Below, one piece after another: positions 7,984 through 17,259 of a stretch of 64,000 bases of DNA (position 1 is the stretch's first letter; every line of letters starts with the position of its first letter). Position numbers and translations under genes: made by a program. Under the pieces are notes generated by a model. The model ran no database searches. It worked only from the letters and a program-made list of their open reading frames with translations, and was not told the origin of the DNA. Origin of the DNA: Neobacillus massiliamazoniensis (lineage in GTDB: Bacteria; Bacillota; Bacilli; Bacillales; Cytobacillaceae); the NCBI RefSeq assembly GCF_001048695.1, contig NZ_CVRB01000006.1, positions 124,001-188,000 of the forward strand. The letters are read 5' to 3'.

Positions 7984-8502
7984 CTATTCTTGCTTAAATT
8001 GACCAAACTTTCCTCGATAGTAGACCAATGGGTTCCCTTCCGATGCGTGCGCTTTCAAAACCTCAGCGAGAAAAACCGAATGTGTACCACCCGTTACCTC
8101 CTCGACAACCTGGCATTCAATCTGTGCAAGAGTGTTTTTGAGTAAAGGATTTCCAAGTTCTCCCCGCGAAAAAGGAACACCATCAAATTTATCAGTGTTA
8201 GATCGAGCAAATTTCAATGCTAAATCCTTTTGCTCTTCCTTAAGAATATTAACTGTAAAGGTTTTAACTGCGGATATGGCATGACAAGTCCCAGCACTTT
8301 GATTCACACAAACCAGCAGCATCGGAGGTTCAAGTGATAAGGAACTAACGGCACTTGCAGTGAGTCCGAAATCTACACCATTATTGGTTACCGTAATAAT
8401 GCTTACTCCACTTGCAAAGTGACCTATAACATTTCGAAACATTTCTTTTTCTACCAATGGAAAAGGTTGATTATTTTCTTTTAGGTGATCGGAATTCATC
8501 AT
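7984..8502 (-). CDS. Flavin reductase-like domain protein (flavin:NAD(P)H reductase)
   Basis: 172 residues covering the flavin reductase-like split beta-barrel: FASGVSIITVTNNGVDFGLTASAVSSLSLEPPMLLVCV near residues 30-65 and GTHSVFLAEVLKAHASEGNPLVYYRGKFG at the C-terminus. Members (HpaC, NtaB and similar) reduce free FMN or FAD for a partner monooxygenase. No monooxygenase partner is adjacent. AAAGGAGG sits just upstream of an ATG-ATG pair at 8502/8499, which sets the start. Confidence 0.85.
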   Translation of the reverse strand: MMNSDHLKENNQPFPLVEKEMFRNVIGHFASGVSIITVTNNGVDFGLTASAVSSLSLEPPMLLVCVNQSAGTCHAISAVKTFTVNILKEEQKDLALKFARSNTDKFDGVPFSRGELGNPLLKNTLAQIECQVVEEVTGGTHSVFLAEVLKAHASEGNPLVYYRGKFGQFKQE

Positions 8503-8781
8503 TTTTTCCTCCTTTATTGTTTGAATTTTTTTCAAAAGGAAAATATTGTTGCCGTTTTTAACCTGTTAATTTATATATTAAAAAAAGCGTAAGAAATTCC
8601 TATTCCCATAAAAAGTTGGCGATGAGAAATTTTATCTTTCAATACTAAACCCAGCATTACGATAAGGAAAAATACCTACCAAATTGTAAAGTTATTGTAA
8701 AAAAATAAAATATTGCTCTTTATCATTTGATCCAATTGCTATAATTAGATAGTTATTACATAAGAGAGGCAGGCAAAAACA

Positions 8782-9603
8782 TTGGATATCTTTAAAACGA
8801 TAGTTTTCGCAATTATTCAAGGTATTACAGAGCTTTTCCCTATTAGTAGTGTTGCACATGGCGTATTGACACCTTATGTATTTCATTGGAACCTTAGTCC
8901 AGAGTTCTTGAAGGAACATTTTTTACCATATGTAGTGATGCTTCATTTAGGTACAGCCATAGCATTGTTGGTGTTTTTTTGGAGAGATTGGCTTGAACTC
9001 ATTCGTTCTATTTTCAATGGTGATGCTAAAACCAATAGGAAAGTTTTACTACTATTAATTGTGGCAACATTGCCAGCTGCCATTATCGGTCTTGTATTTG
9101 AGAAAAAGTTAACTCACCTATTCAGTAGTGTAACAAGTGCATCGTTTTTCCTTATCATAAATGGATTTTTCCTTTACTTTGGAGAAAAAATGCGTAATCG
9201 CGGAACAAAGGAAATCAAGGACCTCAATTATGGAGAAGCGGTTGTGATTGGATTTTTTCAATCTTTGGCGTTAATTCCTGGATTTTCACGCTCCGGTTCA
9301 AGCATGACAGCTGGGTTTTGGATGGGACTTAAGCATGAAGCCTCAGCCAAAATGGCGATGCTTTTAGCAACCCCAGTCATATTGGGTGCAAGTGTGCTGG
9401 AGTTGCCAAAAATAGCAAAAAGCGGTACACACGGATTGCTGCAAATGTCCATCCTTGGAGGAGTTCTTTCGGGAATTTTTGCTTATATTAGTGTTATGAT
9501 CCTCATGAAATGGTTTAAAAGGAAAGAAATTAATGCCATGCGTCCCTTCGCTATCTATTGTTGGGTAGTTGGAACAGTGATCTTAGTGAGTACGTTTTTC
9601 TAA
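8782..9603 (+). CDS. uppP: Undecaprenyl-diphosphatase UppP/BacA
   Basis: 273-residue polytopic membrane protein with both UppP motifs: QGITELFPISSVAHG at residues 13-27 and IPGFSRSGSSMTAGF near residue 170. It dephosphorylates undecaprenyl pyrophosphate to recycle the peptidoglycan lipid carrier, and extra copies give bacitracin tolerance. The first motif is slightly unusual, with F for L before PISS and VAHG where STGH is common, which suggests this is an accessory paralogue. The start is the TTG at 8782 with GAGAGGC upstream. A strong bidirectional terminator separates it from the converging ger operon. Confidence 0.92.
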   Translation: MDIFKTIVFAIIQGITELFPISSVAHGVLTPYVFHWNLSPEFLKEHFLPYVVMLHLGTAIALLVFFWRDWLELIRSIFNGDAKTNRKVLLLLIVATLPAAIIGLVFEKKLTHLFSSVTSASFFLIINGFFLYFGEKMRNRGTKEIKDLNYGEAVVIGFFQSLALIPGFSRSGSSMTAGFWMGLKHEASAKMAMLLATPVILGASVLELPKIAKSGTHGLLQMSILGGVLSGIFAYISVMILMKWFKRKEINAMRPFAIYCWVVGTVILVSTFF

Positions 9604-9613
9604 ATGAATGATT

Positions 9614-9663
9614 AAAACCCGTTAACAAAATGGATAGAATCTTTTGTTAACGGGTTTTTTTAA
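9614..9663. terminator. Bidirectional terminator between uppP and gerC
   Basis: AAACCCGTTAACAAAA and TTTTGTTAACGGGTTT form a 16-bp perfect stem with T runs on both sides; it serves two convergent units. Confidence 0.9.
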
Positions 9664-10802
9664 TGCTGCTTTATCTTCGCAATTCCACCACTCATGAGTT
9701 TTACATTCACATCAATCGCTGTAATGCTATTTTTGTCTAATGGAAGATTACCTCCTTCTTCTAGCTTTTTCCATTCATCTGGTATTTCTCTGTATACTTT
9801 ATCAGATAGTCCGAGTAGATCCACACCTATTTCAAGCCCTTTGAGGTAGGTCCCCATAATTTGTTTTTTTACTTGTTGTGCTGCTAATTCTTCAAGTTTT
9901 TTTTGTTTCAGCCGGGAATTTAATTGGGGAAGTGTTCCCTGCATCGATATTTTAATATTGAAGCTGGCTTTACCATCTGTCACTTGAGGTTTAATGGAAG
10001 ATCTAATTTTTGTCATGACAAACATGGCCAATACAGAGTTGTCTCTCTTTATTTCTAAAGGTGTACGTTCTGTTTTTTTCTCCAACCAACGAAGACCTAA
10101 AAGATAACGGTGGTCCAAACATCCTTTGAATTGTTTGTTTTTTAACATACAAATCCCATCAGGTTTGAGTTTTGGAGAAGGTTTATTATCTTCCGTCCAG
10201 CCTGGGGCAATTTTTAGGTACGGTAACAGGACCGTTTGTCCAGCATCGTTCCATCTTCGTATAAACTCATAAAGATATAGGGGTGCAATAATTGAACTTT
10301 GGGAGTATGGTTGTAAGGGACTATTTAATTGAGAGTAAAGAACTGATAATTCCGAAGTCGACTTGGTATTAAATACTTTCTCGATAGAGTCTTTAGTAGC
10401 CATCGTCCATACAGTATATCGAAATTCATAATATCGATCCCAAACATCTAAAACCTCATTTACAAGCCCGTGTTGCAGCGCTGCTTCGCTAAAAACAATT
10501 GTTTTAACATGACTCCAAGCAATGCTTTGTTGGCTTGTCGCATAAAGCTTAAATAATGCTTCTTCGAACGAATCCCCTTCAGCCTTTCCGACGTAAGTCT
10601 TCTGTACTTTAGGCTGCGCTGACTCCTGTTTGGCAATTCCACTAAAGTTAATCACCTGAACGTATAGGACAGCTTTATTGTTCACATAATCTGCCCCGAT
10701 AGAGTTAACATAGATCATATGTTCAATTTCCTTGGATCCCCAACATCCAGTCAGCAATAGAGATAACAGCATTATAAAAAGGATGTTTCGAGTGAGTTTC
10801 AT
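9660..10802 (-). CDS. Ger(x)C family spore germination lipoprotein
   Basis: 380 residues starting with a lipoprotein signal ending LLLTGC (Cys20 is the lipidation site). The body has the GerC pattern: GADYVNNKAVLYVQVINF, the central SPLQPYSQSSIIAPLYLYEFIRR, and a C-terminal domain with KQIMGTYLKGLEIGVDLLGLSDKVYREIPDEW. GerC subunits are anchored to the outer face of the spore inner membrane and complete the germinant receptor. It is the last gene of a gerB-gerA-gerC operon, 45 bp after gerA. A sporulation sigma G promoter upstream of gerB is expected but I could not locate one with confidence. Confidence 0.9.
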   Translation of the reverse strand: MKLTRNILFIMLLSLLLTGCWGSKEIEHMIYVNSIGADYVNNKAVLYVQVINFSGIAKQESAQPKVQKTYVGKAEGDSFEEALFKLYATSQQSIAWSHVKTIVFSEAALQHGLVNEVLDVWDRYYEFRYTVWTMATKDSIEKVFNTKSTSELSVLYSQLNSPLQPYSQSSIIAPLYLYEFIRRWNDAGQTVLLPYLKIAPGWTEDNKPSPKLKPDGICMLKNKQFKGCLDHRYLLGLRWLEKKTERTPLEIKRDNSVLAMFVMTKIRSSIKPQVTDGKASFNIKISMQGTLPQLNSRLKQKKLEELAAQQVKKQIMGTYLKGLEIGVDLLGLSDKVYREIPDEWKKLEEGGNLPLDKNSITAIDVNVKLMSGGIAKIKQH

Positions 10803-10847
10803 GATATTTTCTTTCCTTTTTTTCTGTATTTTTATAAAGTCAAATAG

Positions 10848-12272
10848 TTATTTTATTCTCCCCCATGGCATTCGAAAGAGCATTTTGTAAATTCTTTGGA
10901 AATCAAATGGAGAAAATGGAGTCATATAATACATGCTAAAGGAACGTAGATTTACAAAGTAAAGAATAAAAACCAACAGACATATAAGCATTCCATATAA
11001 TCCAAATGATCCCGAGATAAATAGTACAACAATTCTCATTAAGCTGACGATAGTGATCAAAGAATGATTTACTAACGTAAAATTAGCAAGTACTGAAATA
11101 GCATTAATTACAATGATTCCCGGAGTTGCGATGCCAGCACTAACTGCTGCTTGGCCGATAATTAATCCTCCTACAACCGATAATGTCTGACCAAAAGCTG
11201 TTGGTAACCTCATTCCTGCTTCCCGAAAAATTTCAAACAAAAAAAGCATAGTAATTGCCTCTATTGGCACTGAGAGTGGCACTCCTTGTCTTGAAGTCAC
11301 TACTGTTGCAAGCAAAGTAAATGGTAGTTGATCTTGGTGAAACGTTACGAGTGCGACCCAAAAACCAGGCAAAAACAAGGAAATAACAACTCCGCTTATT
11401 CTTAGTAACCTTGTAAATGATACAAAGACATTTACCATAAAAGCATCTTCGGAAGTATTTAATAGAAAATTAAAATTCACTGGTGCCATGATAACGGTTG
11501 GAGACCCATCCACGATCAAGACAAATTTGCCGTGAAGAAGACAATTTACCGCAAAATCTGGCCTTCCAGTATAGGAGAATAAAGGGAACAACGAAAAGCC
11601 GGCAAGACTTTCTTCAAGTTGAGAACTGCTCACCAATCCTTCCACTTGTAGGTTCGAAAGTTTTGTTTTTACTTCCTGTAATACGGCTGGTTCAATAATG
11701 TTTTTTAAATATAAAAGATTAACTTTCGTAGCAGTTTGCTCCCCAATTGTGTAATCTTCGACCGCCAAAAATTTTGTCTTGAGTCTTTTTCTGATGAGGG
11801 CAATATTGATGAGTGATTCTTCAGTAAATCCATCTTTGGGACCTCTCACTGATATCTCAGTATTTGGCTCCTCAGGTTGTCTCTTAGGGGGATTTGATAA
11901 TTTTACAGAATACAATTTGTTTGAAGGAACAAACAAAAGCAAGAGGTCCCCATTTAATACGGTATCTACAATCGATTTTTCAAACTGGTCTATTTGAAGG
12001 GTGTTCATATGAAATGGAACATGTTGTTGAAGCTGTATATCAGTTTCAATAAAGACCTGTTCTGAAATTTTTTTTAATTGAGAAATGATGCATTGTTCTA
12101 CTTTTGTTCCGTCGCACAATCCTTCGCAGTAGACAAGATGAACAGAGGAAACATGTTTTCCTTCCCCCGAGGGGATGATAATTGCTTTAATATCTGAACA
12201 TGAATCAATTAATTGACTAATGACTTCCTGCGGGGATTTCCATTCATTTTGTAAACAGTCATTTCTAGTCAT
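10848..12272 (-). CDS. GerA-family spore germination protein (receptor A subunit)
   Basis: 474 residues. A large hydrophilic N-terminal domain contains the conserved PKDGFTEESLINIALIRKRLK and YSGRPDF-like (YTGRPDFAVNCLLHGKFVLIVDGSPTV) elements, and is followed by about five membrane segments including LPTAFGQTLSVVGGLIIGQAAV and the TPFSPFDF tail. GerA-type A subunits form the germinant-gated ion channel of the receptor in the spore inner membrane. Its ATG overlaps the gerB stop by four bases (ATGA), so the two are translationally coupled. The germinant cannot be read from the sequence. Confidence 0.93.
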   Translation of the reverse strand: MTRNDCLQNEWKSPQEVISQLIDSCSDIKAIIIPSGEGKHVSSVHLVYCEGLCDGTKVEQCIISQLKKISEQVFIETDIQLQQHVPFHMNTLQIDQFEKSIVDTVLNGDLLLLFVPSNKLYSVKLSNPPKRQPEEPNTEISVRGPKDGFTEESLINIALIRKRLKTKFLAVEDYTIGEQTATKVNLLYLKNIIEPAVLQEVKTKLSNLQVEGLVSSSQLEESLAGFSLFPLFSYTGRPDFAVNCLLHGKFVLIVDGSPTVIMAPVNFNFLLNTSEDAFMVNVFVSFTRLLRISGVVISLFLPGFWVALVTFHQDQLPFTLLATVVTSRQGVPLSVPIEAITMLFLFEIFREAGMRLPTAFGQTLSVVGGLIIGQAAVSAGIATPGIIVINAISVLANFTLVNHSLITIVSLMRIVVLFISGSFGLYGMLICLLVFILYFVNLRSFSMYYMTPFSPFDFQRIYKMLFRMPWGRIK

Positions 12273-13354
12273 GAAATCAATTTCCCCCTTCGGTATGCCA
12301 AGTTAATTAGGATTACAACAATTAGTGAAAAGATAAACATTCCCCATACAGACAAAGGAAGCAAATAGGTTGAAAGTAGATTTAGGTACGACTGGTCTTC
12401 AAATGGGATAATGCAAATTCCGACTATTAATAAAAAAATAAAACCAAGGGCCATAACTCTTTTTCTTTTTTTCTGAATATTAAATATATCGATAAGCAGA
12501 TACATCATCAAAGAAATTCTTAAAAATGCACCACAAAACCACTGATAAATACTTAAAAAATCTATATGCTCGATGTATCTTCCAATGGTCACCAACCTCC
12601 ATTCTTCATAAACGGGAAATCTTAGTTTGGCGGCTTCATCAGGCCCAAACTCAACAATCGCATCAATAAGAGAGCCGATGGTTAGTCCCATCAGCACCAG
12701 AACAATAAACCCTAGCGAACGATAAGATATACTCGAGCGAATATGATGTTGTAAAAAGAGGATTAGAATAACTTCAATAAATCCTGCAGCGACATAAAGT
12801 GTTCCGTTCCAAACAGGTTGTATTCCATGAAACAAACTTGGTTCTAAATAGGAATAATCTTTATGTGGGATATTTGCCACCATAACAAAAAAGCTAAGGA
12901 GAATAACAAATGGAAACAAAACTCCAGCAGTATTTGCCAATGAATGAATTCCCAAAAAAGCATTTATTGTGCAAATAAGGACTAGTACAAAGGTAAGCAT
13001 AAAGATTGGCGTATTCGTAGAGAAGGTTGTTTGAATCCAATGTACCGTGTCCTTAACTGTAACAACACACAAAACAAACAGATAAGCACTTGCTATAATG
13101 GTAAGAAAGTGACCGACTATTGGAGGATAAGCTTGTTTTAACCACTCAAATAGATGCTGATTTCGAATTTTGATGATTCCTGTGTATAGCAATGCAATCC
13201 AAGCAAAAGAACATGCACAGGCTAACAATACAGAAATCCAAGCATCTTGCTTAGCTGCATCCAACAAAATAGGAATAATAATGACATCATTTGAAAGGCC
13301 TGTACTAAGTATGATGATGAGCGCAGTCTGTAAAAGCGAAATCGAAGCCTTCAT
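12269..13354 (-). CDS. GerB-family endospore germination permease (receptor B subunit)
   Basis: 361 residues with about ten membrane segments of the amino-acid-permease-like GerB family (ISLLQTALIIILSTGLSNDVIIIPILLD at the N-terminus; a HAKLRFPVYE-like AAKLRFPVYEEWRLVTIGRYIEHID in the middle). The B subunit binds the germinant. The ATG at 13354 follows GGGGAGG; an in-frame TTG six codons upstream would lie on that ribosome site. It is the first gene of the operon, so the order is B-A-C rather than the A-B-C order of the classical gerA operon. Confidence 0.92.
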   Translation of the reverse strand: MKASISLLQTALIIILSTGLSNDVIIIPILLDAAKQDAWISVLLACACSFAWIALLYTGIIKIRNQHLFEWLKQAYPPIVGHFLTIIASAYLFVLCVVTVKDTVHWIQTTFSTNTPIFMLTFVLVLICTINAFLGIHSLANTAGVLFPFVILLSFFVMVANIPHKDYSYLEPSLFHGIQPVWNGTLYVAAGFIEVILILFLQHHIRSSISYRSLGFIVLVLMGLTIGSLIDAIVEFGPDEAAKLRFPVYEEWRLVTIGRYIEHIDFLSIYQWFCGAFLRISLMMYLLIDIFNIQKKRKRVMALGFIFLLIVGICIIPFEDQSYLNLLSTYLLPLSVWGMFIFSLIVVILINLAYRRGKLIS

Positions 13355-13552
13355 CTTTCTAATCCTCCCCAATAATCAGAGCCTTTTACTAACGCCTCTA
13401 TTTTGTCTTATTGGAAAAAATTTATACAAATACTTAATGTATGACCTGAAATAAGATTTTAATATACAGGAATAACCGTGATAAGGTTTAATAGAGAAGG
13501 ATGAAAATAACGAGAGAAAAAACAATCAAAAGAAATGGAGCCGATTTAAACA

Positions 13553-14140
13553 GTGATTGTAGTAATTGACAACTATGATTCATTCACGTTCAATTTAGTC
13601 CAATATATTCGTACAATGGGCGAGGAGGTCGTTGTGATTCGGAATGACCAGCTGTCGCTTGATGAAATAGAACAGATGCAGCCGGATCACATTCTTATTT
13701 CCCCAGGCCCTGGGAACCCTGATACCGCCGGTCTTTGTTTAGATGTCGTGAAAAGGTTTTATAGGGAAATCCCGATTTTAGGTGTATGTCTTGGACAACA
13801 AATTATTGCACAAGCATTTGGCGGAATCGTTAAAAAAGCACTAAAACCGATGCATGGAAAAACCTCTTTCATTCTGCATGATCAAAAAAATATCTTTCGC
13901 GATCTTCTATCTCCATTGCAAGTTACCAGATATCATTCATTAATCGTGGATGAGTCTTCCCTTCCCCCATGTCTAGAAATAAGTGCTAGAAGTGAGGATG
14001 GAGAAATTATGGCGGTCCGACACAAGGAATTTAAAGTAGAAGCGGTTCAATTCCACCCAGAATCCATCTTGACGGAAAGTGGTTTACAGATGTTACAGAA
14101 TTTTTTTCAAGCAAAGGAATATGAGAATGAATCAAAATAA
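13553..14140 (+). CDS. pabA: Aminodeoxychorismate/anthranilate synthase glutamine amidotransferase subunit
   Basis: 195-residue class I glutamine amidotransferase with the oxyanion stretch SPGPGNPDTAG, nucleophile Cys79 in LGVCLGQQ and the His168/Glu170 pair in VQFHPES. It supplies ammonia from glutamine to chorismate. The overlap with a PabB-PabC gene and the lack of trp genes identify the role as p-aminobenzoate, hence folate, synthesis. A GTG start with GGAG 14 bases upstream is somewhat distant. The stop lies 14 bases inside the next gene. Confidence 0.9.
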   Translation: MIVVIDNYDSFTFNLVQYIRTMGEEVVVIRNDQLSLDEIEQMQPDHILISPGPGNPDTAGLCLDVVKRFYREIPILGVCLGQQIIAQAFGGIVKKALKPMHGKTSFILHDQKNIFRDLLSPLQVTRYHSLIVDESSLPPCLEISARSEDGEIMAVRHKEFKVEAVQFHPESILTESGLQMLQNFFQAKEYENESK

Positions 14141-15887
14141 AAAGAATCGACAACAACCTCTATTATCATTTGAATTCGCCTCTTCTAACGGAAAAGTAGA
14201 GCCGCTTATGTTTCGGAATCCCTCCAAAGTAATAACGGCAAATACCATCGAAGATGTGATCCCTTGCTTTCAACTTATTCAGGAAGCGGTTGAAAATGGT
14301 TATTATGCAGCGGGATTTTTATCATACGAAAGTGCAGCAGCATTCGATTCTGCCTATAAAGTCAAGGACGGTGGAACATTGCCGCTTTTATGGTTTGGGG
14401 TTTTTCAAGAACCAATGCAGCAAGCACTCAACGGTACTGGTACATATACATTAACGGAATGGAAACCATCCGTTAGTATGGATGAGTACACTCAATCGAT
14501 TTTGTCCATTAAACAATCGATTGAAAGTGGTGATACATATCAGACAAACTATACAATTCGTTTGAATTCCTACTTCCAAGGTGACGATCTCGCTTTTTTC
14601 GAAAAACTAAAAAGAGCACAAGCTTCGAATTATTGTGCCTACATTAATACAGGTGAACATAGTATTTTGTCTGCATCACCAGAACTGTTTTTTCACTTAG
14701 AAGGTAACAATATTACCACTCGACCAATGAAAGGAACAACAAAAAGAGGAAAATCAGTTGCAGAAGATGAAGAAAACGCCAGCTGGCTTTACCATTCAGA
14801 AAAAAACCGGGCAGAAAACCTTATGATTGTCGATCTACTGCGAAATGACTTAGGCATTATTGCTGAACCTGGGTCTGTTTCCGTTCCCAAACTATTTGAA
14901 GTTGAACAATACCCAACCGTTCATCAAATGACCTCAACGATTACAGCAAAGGTTTCTGACGATATAAAACTCGTTGATCTTTTTAAAGCCCTTTTTCCTT
15001 GTGGATCCATTACTGGTGCTCCCAAGATTAGTACAATGAACGTCATTTCAGACTTAGAAACAACACCTCGTGAGGTTTATTGTGGAGCGATAGGTTTTGT
15101 GACACCAAATAAGGAAGCTATTTTTAATGTGCCGATCCGAACGGTATTGATTGAGCATCACTCTGGTCAAGCCACCTATGGTGTGGGGGGAGGAATTACG
15201 TGGGACTCCACAACTGAAGGTGAATACCAAGAAATCCTTACAAAAGCAAGTTTACTTGAAGAAAATAGACCACCTTTTCTTTTGCTGGAAAGCTTATTGT
15301 TAGAGAATGGGAGCTATTTCTTGTTTAAAGAGCATCTCAATCGCCTAAAAAATTCAGCACAATATTTCGGTTTCACATATCACGCTGAAGATATCAAGAA
15401 GACTTTACATGAGTTTTCAGGTCAAAATAATAATGGTAATTTAAAAGTTCGGCTCCTTTTGAGCAATGATTCGTCCATGACCATCGAAGGATCTCAACTC
15501 TCACTACTTGAAGCAGATTTGAAGGTGATTCTTGCCGACCAACCAATTGAAAAAGAAAATCCCTTCTTCTATCATAAAACGACGAATCGCGACATTTATT
15601 CTCAGTTTTATAGAAAGAAGCCCTCTAATGTTTTCGATGTACTCCTTTGGAATGAAGACGGAGAATTGACGGAGTTTACAAACGGGAATGTTATCTTGGA
15701 AATAGATGGATCATTATGGACACCACCAGTAAATATCGGCTTATTAGCAGGTACCTTTCGTGAGAGGTTACTTAAAAATGGAGAAATCCGCGAAAAAGCA
15801 TTAACAGTTGCAGACTTACAACAAAGCACGAAAATCTGGTTTATCAATAGTGTACGGAAATGGCTTGAGGTTAAATTAAGTAAATAG
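14127..15887 (+). CDS. pabB: Aminodeoxychorismate synthase / aminodeoxychorismate lyase fusion (PabB-PabC)
   Basis: 586 residues. The first ~385 are a chorismate-binding domain, with SGDTYQTNYTIRL, the ENLMIVDLLRNDLG motif, PKLFEVEQYPTVHQMTSTI and the GSITGAPK catalytic loop. The remaining ~190 residues, from FLLLESLLLENGSYFLFKEHLNRLKNSA to the end, are a class IV aminotransferase-like PabC lyase domain (ELTEFTNGNVILEIDG; TPPVNIGLLAGTFRERLL). Together with PabA it turns chorismate and glutamine into p-aminobenzoate. The ATG at 14127 has AAAGG nine bases upstream; an ATG two codons earlier is too close to it. Confidence 0.9.
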   Translation: MNQNKKNRQQPLLSFEFASSNGKVEPLMFRNPSKVITANTIEDVIPCFQLIQEAVENGYYAAGFLSYESAAAFDSAYKVKDGGTLPLLWFGVFQEPMQQALNGTGTYTLTEWKPSVSMDEYTQSILSIKQSIESGDTYQTNYTIRLNSYFQGDDLAFFEKLKRAQASNYCAYINTGEHSILSASPELFFHLEGNNITTRPMKGTTKRGKSVAEDEENASWLYHSEKNRAENLMIVDLLRNDLGIIAEPGSVSVPKLFEVEQYPTVHQMTSTITAKVSDDIKLVDLFKALFPCGSITGAPKISTMNVISDLETTPREVYCGAIGFVTPNKEAIFNVPIRTVLIEHHSGQATYGVGGGITWDSTTEGEYQEILTKASLLEENRPPFLLLESLLLENGSYFLFKEHLNRLKNSAQYFGFTYHAEDIKKTLHEFSGQNNNGNLKVRLLLSNDSSMTIEGSQLSLLEADLKVILADQPIEKENPFFYHKTTNRDIYSQFYRKKPSNVFDVLLWNEDGELTEFTNGNVILEIDGSLWTPPVNIGLLAGTFRERLLKNGEIREKALTVADLQQSTKIWFINSVRKWLEVKLSK

Positions 15888-15897
15888 CCTTTGATGA

Positions 15898-15923
15898 GCG
15901 AACAGTGAACCGTCACTGTTCGC
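15898..15923 (+). terminator. Hairpin after the pab genes
   Basis: GCGAACAGTG and CACTGTTCGC form a perfect 10-bp stem with a six-base loop 11 bases after the stop. The following tract (CATTTGTGTTTGG) is only moderately T-rich. Confidence 0.5.
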
Positions 15924-15933
15924 CATTTGTGTT

Positions 15934-15948
15934 TGGTGTCAGGCACCA
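15934..15948. repeat. Dispersed palindromic repeat unit
   Basis: TGGTGTCAGGCACCA, one copy, between convergent genes. Confidence 0.7.
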
Positions 15949-15977
15949 TCTTATATAATCAAAAAATTCTTTAAAAG

Positions 15978-16454
15978 CTAACGCCTTTTAAAGCCTTCAT
16001 CCTCTAAAAATGTTACTGCTTCTTCACGAGTATCAAAGGTTTCTTCTAGATTAAGACCAAAATAAATATTCCATATTTCATCTTCATTCACTAATAAAAG
16101 AAGCTCATTCTTTTCATTACCCCAGCGTTCCTCTTGGTTATCCCCAATAACAGCAGCTTCTGTTACCGGTATTTCAACAGCAGAAAGACTCTTAATGGAT
16201 TCTTTAATTAATTCTTTTAAGTCCTTAGGAGAGTAGTCACGAATATTGACCATCCCTTTTTCATCAGTTTGATACTCTGACAAGCTTCCAGCATATACGA
16301 AGCCATTTCCGTTTGGATGAAGATGATAAACCACATTTTTTTTATCAAAAACACTTTCGTTAAATTGAAAATTCACACGACCAAGTGAAACATTTACTCT
16401 CTCAAGTTCAGGAAATGTTTCGATAATAGCAAGTTTTTCTTCAAAAGTTAGCAT
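15978..16454 (-). CDS. Hypothetical protein
   Basis: 158-residue acidic soluble protein (MLTFEEKLAIIETFPELERVNVSLGRVNFQFNE...). There is no signal peptide or membrane segment. A central YAGSLSEYQTDEKGMVNIRDYSPKDLKELIKESIKSL and an acidic C-terminus (FDTREEAVTFLEDEGFKRR) are visible. The ATG at 16454 follows GGAGGC, which sets the start ahead of an upstream in-frame ATG lacking a ribosome site. I do not recognise the family with confidence; it looks like a conserved Bacillaceae housekeeping protein. It stands alone. Confidence 0.65.
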   Translation of the reverse strand: MLTFEEKLAIIETFPELERVNVSLGRVNFQFNESVFDKKNVVYHLHPNGNGFVYAGSLSEYQTDEKGMVNIRDYSPKDLKELIKESIKSLSAVEIPVTEAAVIGDNQEERWGNEKNELLLLVNEDEIWNIYFGLNLEETFDTREEAVTFLEDEGFKRR

Positions 16455-16543
16455 AATAGCCTCCAAATAGTTTGATTCCATTATTTTATCATAATATTAA
16501 CGAAAACAAAGTTACTATAAAATAAATAGAAAGCTTCCGGGTG

Positions 16544-16558
16544 CGGTGCCTGACACCG
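16544..16558. repeat. Dispersed palindromic repeat unit
   Basis: CGGTGCCTGACACCG, the reverse-complement orientation of the unit at 15934, only 0.6 kb away on the other side of the hypothetical gene. Confidence 0.7.
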
Positions 16559-16565
16559 TACCTCA

Positions 16566-16600
16566 TAAAAAATGACCTGGAGTTTTCTCCAAGCCATTTA
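16566..16600 (-). terminator. Intrinsic terminator of the tat-oxidoreductase operon
   Basis: On the minus strand AAATG..TGGAG and CTCCA..CATTT pair around a four-base loop and run into six T residues, about 40 bp after the torD stop. Confidence 0.75.
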
Positions 16601-16642
16601 TACCGTGAATAAAGATACTCTTTTTCATTTATCATCGACTAA

Positions 16643-17245
16643 TTAAACCAGTGATAATAATTGTTCTTTTTCTAATGAGGTACAAAAATAAATCAGAAAT
16701 TCTTTAATAAACTGGTGTTTTACGCGATTTTCCGCATATTTTTGTAATGGCTGCAAAATAGGGTAAATAAATTCCGATAATAGTTCTTGTCTAAAAGCAT
16801 TTAACTCTTCGAATAATTCACTATCAAGACTTTGAGCCGCTTTGATTTGCTCCTGTAAAATTGAACTGATAAAGACCATCAAACATCCTAAATGATCTGG
16901 ATAGAGATTGTTCTCAAGCGGGTAATAAAATCCCATTTTTTCATAGTGTCCAATTAAACAAAGTAAACTTTGCTTGCTCTCCTCCACCTCTCCCCCTTTT
17001 TGACTGGAATAGGAGGAGAAATATGGTGGGATAAAATAATCTCCTGGGATAAAAAAGTGATTGTCATACCAGATTTCTACTTCTTCCCGATTGTAAAATG
17101 GATGAAAGGGAAACTCATTTTTTAGTGTTTCTGGCATATCTGTAAATATCGTTTCATACCGTTCCCAATCACCGAGCCAAATGACCGACAAAATATTTGC
17201 CAGTGCTAAGCTGCCTTGAAGTTCCTCCAGTGTCTGCACTTTCAT
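16643..17245 (-). CDS. TorD/DmsD-family chaperone for the Tat molybdoenzyme
   Basis: 200-residue all-helical protein of the TorD/NarJ-like chaperone family. The EFPFHPFYNREEVEIWYDNHFFIPGDYFIPPYFSSY segment, in which a conserved E-DHxxF..P..P-Y-like run is replaced by YDNHFFIPGDYFIPPY, is the recognisable family core. These chaperones bind the twin-arginine signal of their partner and hold it until the molybdenum cofactor is inserted. GGGAGGAA precedes the ATG. The gene follows the catalytic subunit by 14 bp and is last in the operon, so its client is almost certainly that protein. Confidence 0.8.
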   Translation of the reverse strand: MKVQTLEELQGSLALANILSVIWLGDWERYETIFTDMPETLKNEFPFHPFYNREEVEIWYDNHFFIPGDYFIPPYFSSYSSQKGGEVEESKQSLLCLIGHYEKMGFYYPLENNLYPDHLGCLMVFISSILQEQIKAAQSLDSELFEELNAFRQELLSEFIYPILQPLQKYAENRVKHQFIKEFLIYFCTSLEKEQLLSLV

Positions 17246-17259
17246 TTCCTCCCTTTTTA

